A stretch of DNA of 64,000 nt, taken from the NCBI RefSeq assembly GCF_002284575.1, contig NZ_NPKJ01000068.1, positions 535,033 through 599,032 on the forward strand, in the 5' to 3' direction. The stretch's first letter is position 1. Each line of letters begins with the position of its first letter. This document shows positions 58,262 to 64,000 of this stretch, piece after piece. Under the pieces are notes generated by a model. The model saw only the letters and a program-made list of their open reading frames with translations. It had not been told where the DNA came from and made no database searches. This stretch comes from Mesorhizobium temperatum. Its GTDB lineage: Bacteria; Pseudomonadota; Alphaproteobacteria; Rhizobiales; Rhizobiaceae. Position numbers and translations under genes: made by a program.

Positions 58262-61234
58262 TCATTCGAGCACGGCCTCGACCCTGGCAACAAAGTCATC
58301 GAGCGAGCGATCCCCGCGAATCTCGATGCGCGGAAGGTCGATGGGATCGCAATCGAGGTCCGCCGGCCCGTGTCTGCCGCCGAAGCCGATTCGATAGCCG
58401 CACTCCTTGGCCAGCCTGCCAAGCCGTTGGTCGGTGACAGAAAAGGGTGCCGCGAACGCCGTGGTTGGCCGACCGGTCCACCGTTCGATGAACGTACGAG
58501 AGCGCAGCAGCTCGGCGGCCAAGTCAGAGCTCGACAGACCATCGATCGCGCGATGCGTCGCCAGATGGCTTCCGAAGAACGCACCTTCGGCGGCGAGGCG
58601 TCGCACCGTCCCGGCGTCCATAAGCTGTGTCGGCGGACCGCTGTCGGCGTCCCACAGTGCACTTTCACCCACCAGGTCCGTCACCAGGAACACTTCCGCG
58701 GTCAGGTCGTTCGCGCGCAAGATCGGCCAGGCATGGTCGGCAAAGTTCTGGAAGCCGTCGTCGAAGGTGATGAGCACTGGGCGGCCAACGAAAGGTTGAC
58801 GGTTGGCGATGAACCAATCCAGCTGCTCGGACCTAATCGCGTGAAAGCCATTGGCGCGCAGCCATGCCATCTGGCTGTGGAATGCGGCGGGCGTGAGCCG
58901 AAAACGGGCGAGCGCGGCCGGACCTTCATCGGAGACGCTGTGATACATGAGGACAGGGATACGCTGCCGCCGCTCGCTACGCGCAACGTCGCGGCGCAAG
59001 GCCCGCGCCCCGCCCCAGACGATATTTCGCGCGACCCCGATTTCGAGGGGCGCGCGGACTGGCACTTGATCAATCATCGGTTCCGTCGCCACGTCGTCCG
59101 GTGACAGGCGGCGGAAGCGGTCTATGCGATAGAGCTCGGTCTGGATCGATTGATCGAGGACGAGGCCTTCGGTCGCTGCCAGCGTCTCTGAGATCGCTTG
59201 TGCACCGAATGTGTTCCAGTCGAAGCCGGTCCTTTCAACATTGTCACGTAACACGAATGCGTGTGCGTTGATGAAACTGCCGCCAGGCGCCAATGCCTCA
59301 ACGATTTTTTTGGCGATGCGCCGCAACTCGGCGAGATCATCCAGATAGTAGAGCACTTCCGAACAGACGATCAGGTCCATCTCACCAGGCAGTGTGTCCG
59401 CGCAGAAATCCAGTACGCCGAACTCAACATTCGGCTGATCGCTGCATCGCGCGCGCGCTCGCCCGATGGCTACGGCGGAGATGTCGGTTGCGGTCAAATG
59501 GCCCACCCGCGGCGCCAGCTGCCGCGTAAAGTGGCCCTCCGCGCAGGCCAGCTCAAGCGCCCGTCCGATCGGACCGGCAGGCAGAATTTCGAGCTGCCGC
59601 TCATATTTTTCCTGTTCATAGGACGAACCGTAGTTCCAGGGATCCTCGGTCGCGAAACGGCGATTCCAGAACGACGTGCGATCATTGTCGTGCCCATCCG
59701 CGGCCGATGCACGGCGCCGCGCTGCAAGCGGCTCTGTAGCTTCGGCGCTCGACCGAACCAGCCCCCGCGCTTCCGCGGCCAACCGCGCGAGTTTGCCGAA
59801 GTGGCTGTCCCGATCAGACCGGCGTCCCGCGATGGACAACAATGCCTCGGCTGCAAACATGTTTGACTTGTCGGCAACGGCGCCCTGTTGCGGGGCATGT
59901 ACAGGAGATCGCCTCGCAAGCCGCGCGGCACTGTGTATAAGCCGCTCAGGGGGCACGAAATCCCGGCTCAATTCAATCCAATGGCGCCTTGTCACTCTCC
60001 CGAGTACGCCGAACTGCACGACAGCCTCGATCTGGCCATCCATCGTCAGATAGGCATAAATTTGATCGATTCCTTCCGGAAGTTCGATCGAGGTCGGATT
60101 TCGAATATCGACGCGAATTCCAAGCGTCCGCGCCAGCCTGCGCGGCGCGGCAAGATCGTCGAAGTCGAGAAGCATTTGCTCAAGGTGATACTGGACGCGG
60201 CGACCCGCGACGGGATCGTCCCAGACCTTGCCGAGTTCGATGATCAACACGGTGAGGGAGCCGCCGAACCTGTCCCACCTGGCAGCCAATTGCGCTGGCA
60301 CCGATAGGCTTCCTACCATAAGGCCATCGAAGACCACCTTGGCGATCTCATGCGCCCACTTACGTCCTGCCGGGAGCGCGCGCAGGGTCTGCGGGTTGAT
60401 CGAGCGGCGGCCGCAGCCGCAATCCGACGCGGCGTTCCACAACGCGAACCACGCGAGTGCTTCGGAAGCGGTGCGGCCGTTCGCCTCGATCGCTCCATTG
60501 GCGTGAGCCGATGCTGGCTGTTTGACCCTGGGATCAGCAGAAAAGCCGCGGGCGATCACGATTTCCGCATCGGCCAGCATCTGCGTCGAATTGCGGCTGA
60601 GCGAGTTGGGGCTGGTCCGATAGAAAGCGAGCGGCTCGTCGACCATCACCCAACGTTTGCCTAGACGTGCGAGGCGCTGCCACAGATCCCAGTCCTCGCA
60701 GGTGCGCAGCGAAACATCGAAGCCGCCCAACTCGACAATTGTCTCCCGGCCGACGAGCAGCGCGTGAGTGCGGATGGCGCACCGGCGCGCGAATGTTTCG
60801 AAGGGCTGGATAGCAACCTCCGTCGGGATGCTCGACGGGGTGAGTTCGCCATCGGGCATCACGCGCCGGGAACCGCAATAGGCGGCGACCGCATCGGGCG
60901 CGGCTTCAAGTGCGGCCAGCATTTTCACAAGGAAGCTGGCGTCCACCCAATCGTCCGCATCCAGGAACATGAGCCAGCGTCCGCGCGCTGTCGAGATCCC
61001 GCTATTGCGCGCGCCGGCGGCGCTATACGCGCAAGAGCTCAACGTCCGAAACCGGGCATCGCGCTCCACATAACCGGCGACAATCGCGGCGGTGGCGTCC
61101 GTGGAGGCGTCGTCGACGACGATCGCCTCCCAGTCCATTATTTCCTGATCGAGAAGGCAATCGAGTGCGCGCGCCAGCGTCACCTCCGCGTTGTGCGCAG
61201 GAACCACGATTGAAACCAAGGGATTATGCACCAC
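58262..61234 (-). CDS. Trifunctional glycosyltransferase / methyltransferase / polysaccharide deacetylase
   Basis: A 990-residue fusion. Residues 6-230 are a family 2 glycosyltransferase (VSIVVPAHNAEVTL, VDDAST, MFLDADDW, CEDWDLWQRLARLG). About 230-520 is a linker without a clear domain. Residues 521-700 are a NodS-like SAM methyltransferase (ALELACAEGHFTRQLAP, TATDISAVAIGRAR). Residues 757-990 are a polysaccharide deacetylase (PVLMYHSV, VLITFDDGFQNF, GSHLATHRAI). No membrane helix is seen, so it works on cytoplasmic sugars or lipid-linked intermediates. The same three activities act in Nod factor synthesis (NodC, NodS, NodB), but here in one chain; no acyltransferase or nod box is near. Confidence 0.9.
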   Translation of the reverse strand: MVHNPLVSIVVPAHNAEVTLARALDCLLDQEIMDWEAIVVDDASTDATAAIVAGYVERDARFRTLSSCAYSAAGARNSGISTARGRWLMFLDADDWVDASFLVKMLAALEAAPDAVAAYCGSRRVMPDGELTPSSIPTEVAIQPFETFARRCAIRTHALLVGRETIVELGGFDVSLRTCEDWDLWQRLARLGKRWVMVDEPLAFYRTSPNSLSRNSTQMLADAEIVIARGFSADPRVKQPASAHANGAIEANGRTASEALAWFALWNAASDCGCGRRSINPQTLRALPAGRKWAHEIAKVVFDGLMVGSLSVPAQLAARWDRFGGSLTVLIIELGKVWDDPVAGRRVQYHLEQMLLDFDDLAAPRRLARTLGIRVDIRNPTSIELPEGIDQIYAYLTMDGQIEAVVQFGVLGRVTRRHWIELSRDFVPPERLIHSAARLARRSPVHAPQQGAVADKSNMFAAEALLSIAGRRSDRDSHFGKLARLAAEARGLVRSSAEATEPLAARRRASAADGHDNDRTSFWNRRFATEDPWNYGSSYEQEKYERQLEILPAGPIGRALELACAEGHFTRQLAPRVGHLTATDISAVAIGRARARCSDQPNVEFGVLDFCADTLPGEMDLIVCSEVLYYLDDLAELRRIAKKIVEALAPGGSFINAHAFVLRDNVERTGFDWNTFGAQAISETLAATEGLVLDQSIQTELYRIDRFRRLSPDDVATEPMIDQVPVRAPLEIGVARNIVWGGARALRRDVARSERRQRIPVLMYHSVSDEGPAALARFRLTPAAFHSQMAWLRANGFHAIRSEQLDWFIANRQPFVGRPVLITFDDGFQNFADHAWPILRANDLTAEVFLVTDLVGESALWDADSGPPTQLMDAGTVRRLAAEGAFFGSHLATHRAIDGLSSSDLAAELLRSRTFIERWTGRPTTAFAAPFSVTDQRLGRLAKECGYRIGFGGRHGPADLDCDPIDLPRIEIRGDRSLDDFVARVEAVLE

Positions 61235-61324
61235 GCCGTCTTACCCGCGCCTGGTTCGAAGGTAGAACAAGAGTCCCGAAACATAGCCGGCGATTTCCTG
61301 CCAAAGGGAACGGTCCTCAGGGAC

Positions 61325-61590
61325 GCTGCGTCCAACCAGTCTCCTGCGAACTCTTCCGAGCAGCCGCGACGCCGCCATTTGGCTGCAGAGCGAGCTTGCT
61401 CCTGTCGTGCTACCGATGTTGGAAGCCTGGCGCAGCATTCGCATCCGTGCCGCCGAGCTTGGGCGCCAGCTGTCGCAGATGCCCGTCAAAGCCAAGCATG
61501 CCGCATATTCATGTCGATCCCCGGAGTCGGCGCCATGACCACAAGCTGCGGTCCCTGGCACCGTATGAGTGCAACAGCTACGGCAAACTG
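61325..61590 (+). pseudogene. Decayed IS110-type transposase fragment
   Basis: Two readings in different frames, read in order, resemble the end of the IS110 transposase middle region and its Transposase_20 motif: one gives LEAWRSIRIRAAELGRQL and MPVKAKHA, and, after a frame shift near 61498, another gives IFMSIPGVGAMTTSC, close to the usual LMTIPGVGP-type motif. No terminal repeats or start are present, so it is a remnant at most. A chance match is not excluded. Confidence 0.4.
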
Positions 61591-62061
61591 ACGTCTTTTG
61601 CAATCGGGGGCGCAATGCAAGCCCACTGAAGCTTTGGTGTGAATGACTGCAGTTATTGGGGCTATTGCTCCCCTCCTATCGACCGAAACGCCTCGATTCC
61701 GAGGTGCATTCTCGAACAGCCATTCTCCGTGCGAAAGAAGACCTTCCTTCTACCGTTGGACCCGCATCGGAAGCTGATCGTCGCAGTATACAGCCGGGTG
61801 CGAGACGGTATGTGCACCGCCAGACAAGCTAATTTAGATACTTCTAATGAGTCCGCGCTACTTAATTGCGCTCAAGTAGCTATAGCCTGACATTGTATTA
61901 CTCATTTCGATAGTAGATTGCGTCCAATGGTCGATTAGATTAGGCGGTTATGGCTGCTATCACAAAGAGATGCGAGAGCGACACCAATCGGAACTCGTGC
62001 ATTTGCTGCTAGTCCAAGAGATGTAAAAGGGGCGCACGAATTGGCTTAAGTCAAGAAGATT

Positions 62062-62077
62062 CCGGCTTGCGAGCCGG
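62062..62077. terminator. Short hairpin before the coiled-coil gene
   Basis: CCGGCT (62062-62067) pairs with AGCCGG (62072-62077) across a 4-nt loop and is followed by GTATTTT. It could be a weak terminator for transcripts entering from the left or part of a leader RNA. Confidence 0.3.
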
Positions 62078-62149
62078 GTATTTTGCTGACATGCTTGGGT
62101 GTTTTTGAGTTTTGCACTGTGGCAGGTGTTCAAATGAAGGGGCATAAGG

Positions 62150-62815
62150 ATGGCTAAGGAATCTTCGAGTACCGCTTCTTCAGCAAATAAAGCGGACGAA
62201 AATCTGATAAGTAATGCAGACGGAAACGGGCTGGCCTTCATGGGGGTCCAGGCTCGCGAGAGCGGGGTCTCCGGCGACGCTGTAGGTGTCGACAAGATAC
62301 GTGATCTGCTGTTCGGCAACCAGATGCAGGACTATGACCGCCGTTTTTCCAAGCTTGAAGAACGGTTCTTGCAGCGCTTCAAGGATGTCGAATCCGAGGC
62401 CAAGCGCAATCTTGAAATGTACGAGTCAAATGCAAAGAAGCAGGTCGAATCGCTCGCGGCGCAATTGCGGAACGAAAAAGATGCACGAGCCGAGGCCGAC
62501 AAGGAGATTGACCGGAATCTTCGCGAGCAAAATCAGGCGCTTGAAAAGCAGGTGCGCGCGTTGTCGGATCAATTGAGCGAGCTTGAGCGCGAAGTTGCGG
62601 ACCGGATAAATCGGAGCGATCAATTGCTGCGTGAGGAAATCAAGCAAAAGAATGAAAGCATGCAGATGCTAATGGAAAAAATGTTTTCCGATCTCAGCAA
62701 CGTAAAGACCGACCGAAATCTTTTGGCTGGCCTGTTTGTCGAGGTTGCAAAATGTCTAAATCAGGATCCCGCCGGCAGCAAGAGCAACTCGGAACGTAGT
62801 TGGAAAGTGAGTTGA
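62150..62815 (+). CDS. Coiled-coil protein of unknown function
   Basis: A 221-residue soluble protein. After a low-complexity polar start (residues 1-50) and the short segment VDKIRDLLFGNQMQDYDRRF, residues 65-185 are one long coiled coil rich in E, K, Q and R with regular hydrophobic spacing. Strong ribosome binding site GAAGGGG 7 nt before ATG 62150. Codon use is less GC-rich than in the rest of the window. The next gene begins 7 bp after its stop, so the two form an operon. The coiled coil probably mediates oligomerisation or contact with that membrane protein. Confidence 0.82.
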   Translation: MAKESSSTASSANKADENLISNADGNGLAFMGVQARESGVSGDAVGVDKIRDLLFGNQMQDYDRRFSKLEERFLQRFKDVESEAKRNLEMYESNAKKQVESLAAQLRNEKDARAEADKEIDRNLREQNQALEKQVRALSDQLSELEREVADRINRSDQLLREEIKQKNESMQMLMEKMFSDLSNVKTDRNLLAGLFVEVAKCLNQDPAGSKSNSERSWKVS

Positions 62816-62822
62816 TCGGAAC

Positions 62823-64000
62823 TTGACGTCGACCGTCGACCCAATCAGCCTTCCTCAAAGAGCAGCTTCGAACGATACAGAGATTGATCGCGAGGCTCTG
62901 GCTAGTCTTTTGGTCGAAATTGCCCGGAACGTCGATCCGGACTATCGTGCGCGTTTCCACGGAGTTCCAACCGCCGATCCTCGCATGGAAACGCTGCGCC
63001 AGTTGCTGGTCGGCCGCGAAATTTCGGAGCTTTCACGAGTTACGCAGCTGCTCGACGAACCTGAGCAGCTTGCGGCTGCAGTGGGGGGCGTTCTCCCCAG
63101 TGCAGCCGCACGTGCGCCTCATGCGCAACTCGGCGAGGCCCTTGCGCCAGCTGTCGAGAGGGCCGTGCAACGGTCCATCCAGAAGAGCCCGCGCACGCTT
63201 ACGGATATATTATACCCGGTGTTTCTGCCGGCAATTCGCAAGTCGATCGGGGAAAAGATCGACCAGACCTTTCAGTCGCTGAATGAAACTTTAAGACATA
63301 TATTTACCTGGCATGGGCTCAAGTGGAGATTTGAAGCTTGGAGAACGGGTGCAAGCTTCTCAGAAGTTGTTCTTAAGCATTCCCTTGTCTATCGTGTAGA
63401 GCATGTCTTTCTCATTAACCGCAATTCCGGGCTTTTGATAGCGCATGTAACTGCCGATAATGCAACGAGCGAAGATCCTCAACTCATTTCTTCGATGCTT
63501 AGTGCAATTCAAGATTTTGTGAAAGACTCATTTAACGAGAAAGAACAGAGCGGCCTGGACACTATCCGTTTCGGGGAGCTTCGTCTCTGGTCGGAAGTTG
63601 GACCGTTTGCGACCTTGGTCGCGGTGATCCGGGGAAATCCGCCAGAGGAATTACATGAAATCGTTCGCGATGTGTTGCTTCGCATCCATGATGAATGCTC
63701 ACAGGCTTTAGAGCAGTTTGACGGCGACAGTTCGCAGTTGGCCGGCATAGAGACGCAGTTGCAGACCTGCGTTGAACTGAAGCAGGAGGACTCAAACCAG
63801 GGATTTCCGTGGCTGGTGGTGGCTGCTGTCCTGCTGGTTTTGATTCCGGCAGGCGGTTGGCTCTTTCTTTCCTGGCAATCCGGGCAGCGCTGGCAGGCCT
63901 ATGTGTCGCGACTGGAGACCCAACCGGGAATCATCGTCGCCCAACAAACGGCGAGGGGCGGACAATTCTATATTGCCGGCCTGAGAGACCCGCTTGCCGC
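62823..64000 (+). CDS. Membrane protein with probable BON/OmpA-type periplasmic part, cut by window end
   Basis: An open frame from TTG 62823 runs without a stop to base 64000 (392 codons). Residues 1-330 are cytoplasmic-type, mostly helical, with a folded region (VFLINRNSGLLIAHVTADN). One transmembrane helix lies at about 338-356 (WLVVAAVLLVLIPAGGWLFL). After it, YVSRLETQPGIIVAQQTARGG and FYIAGLRDP resemble the BON-like segment that precedes an OmpA domain in some single-span proteins, but the OmpA part lies outside the window. Start codon is uncertain. It is coupled to the coiled-coil gene and shares its lower GC content. Confidence 0.75.
   Translation, partial: MTSTVDPISLPQRAASNDTEIDREALASLLVEIARNVDPDYRARFHGVPTADPRMETLRQLLVGREISELSRVTQLLDEPEQLAAAVGGVLPSAAARAPHAQLGEALAPAVERAVQRSIQKSPRTLTDILYPVFLPAIRKSIGEKIDQTFQSLNETLRHIFTWHGLKWRFEAWRTGASFSEVVLKHSLVYRVEHVFLINRNSGLLIAHVTADNATSEDPQLISSMLSAIQDFVKDSFNEKEQSGLDTIRFGELRLWSEVGPFATLVAVIRGNPPEELHEIVRDVLLRIHDECSQALEQFDGDSSQLAGIETQLQTCVELKQEDSNQGFPWLVVAAVLLVLIPAGGWLFLSWQSGQRWQAYVSRLETQPGIIVAQQTARGGQFYIAGLRDPLA

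Larger units (their letters stand above)
61235..62149. other. Long intergenic region with transposase-like debris
   Basis: About 915 bp without an intact gene. The left third holds a broken IS110-like fragment listed separately. The rest is AT-richer and has only short frames without family motifs or start signals. A hairpin at 62062-62077 lies about 70 bp before the coiled-coil gene. Confidence 0.5.

Noticed and set aside
58262..61234. Evidence for a symbiosis (nod) locus
   Set aside because: NodB-, NodC- and NodS-like domains are present, but there is no nodA, nodD, nod box or nif/fix gene in the window.

Overview
The window is about 64 kb of GC-rich chromosomal DNA from an alphaproteobacterium of the order Hyphomicrobiales, most probably Mesorhizobium or a close relative. 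The evidence is the order fxsA / timA-like / mltA / smr / HTH, the rhizobial-type BTLCP, PHA depolymerase and L,D-transpeptidase proteins, and many long imperfect palindromes between genes of the kind common in Mesorhizobium. I saw no tRNA, rRNA, CRISPR array, prophage or intact insertion sequence. The genus is inferred from gene content and not from any search.

Layout. 1-6.6 kb holds envelope and storage genes: an fxsA fragment, a Tim44-domain protein, lytic transglycosylase MltA, an Smr protein, a small HTH regulator, a periplasmic transglutaminase-like peptidase, PhaZ and RlpA. 7.1-11.9 kb is a sulfur amino acid unit: an Rrf2 regulator, an FAD/NAD(P)-binding protein, cystathionine beta-synthase and a cystathionine gamma-synthase/lyase. 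A DUF1059 gene between 16-bp inverted repeats follows. 12.4-19 kb is a probable catabolic unit: a GlxA-type regulator, a DddP-like M24 protein, an isochorismatase-fold hydrolase, an alpha/beta hydrolase and an orphan peptide-type binding protein. 19.3-24.1 kb has a PLP decarboxylase and a cysteine synthase homologue, divergent from a SARP/TolB/TPR regulator. 24.2-26.7 kb encodes small exported proteins, an L,D-transpeptidase and a glycine-betaine-type binding protein.

The most unusual part is 27.2-50.7 kb, with related genes to 61.2 kb. It combines four glycosyltransferases, two small methyltransferases, a polysaccharide deacetylase, a nucleotide-sugar dehydrogenase and a Yej/Opp-like peptide importer. 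It also has a 904-residue ABC-exporter-like protein whose nucleotide-binding domain lacks every canonical catalytic motif except the signature. Mixed with these are a stand-alone cyclic-nucleotide-binding protein, a metallo-beta-lactamase-fold protein with a HxHxDH motif, a DUF3095 protein and two class III nucleotidyl cyclases. A third cyclase (zinc ribbon, cyclase, AAA, TPR) lies at 54.2 kb. A fusion of glycosyltransferase, methyltransferase and deacetylase lies at 58.3 kb. I read this as a candidate cyclic-nucleotide-controlled system that makes and exports a modified glycan. That reading is inference from co-location.

Beyond 61.2 kb the DNA becomes more AT-rich. It holds a decayed piece resembling an IS110-type transposase, a coiled-coil protein and the start of a probable TM/BON/OmpA-type protein cut by the window end.
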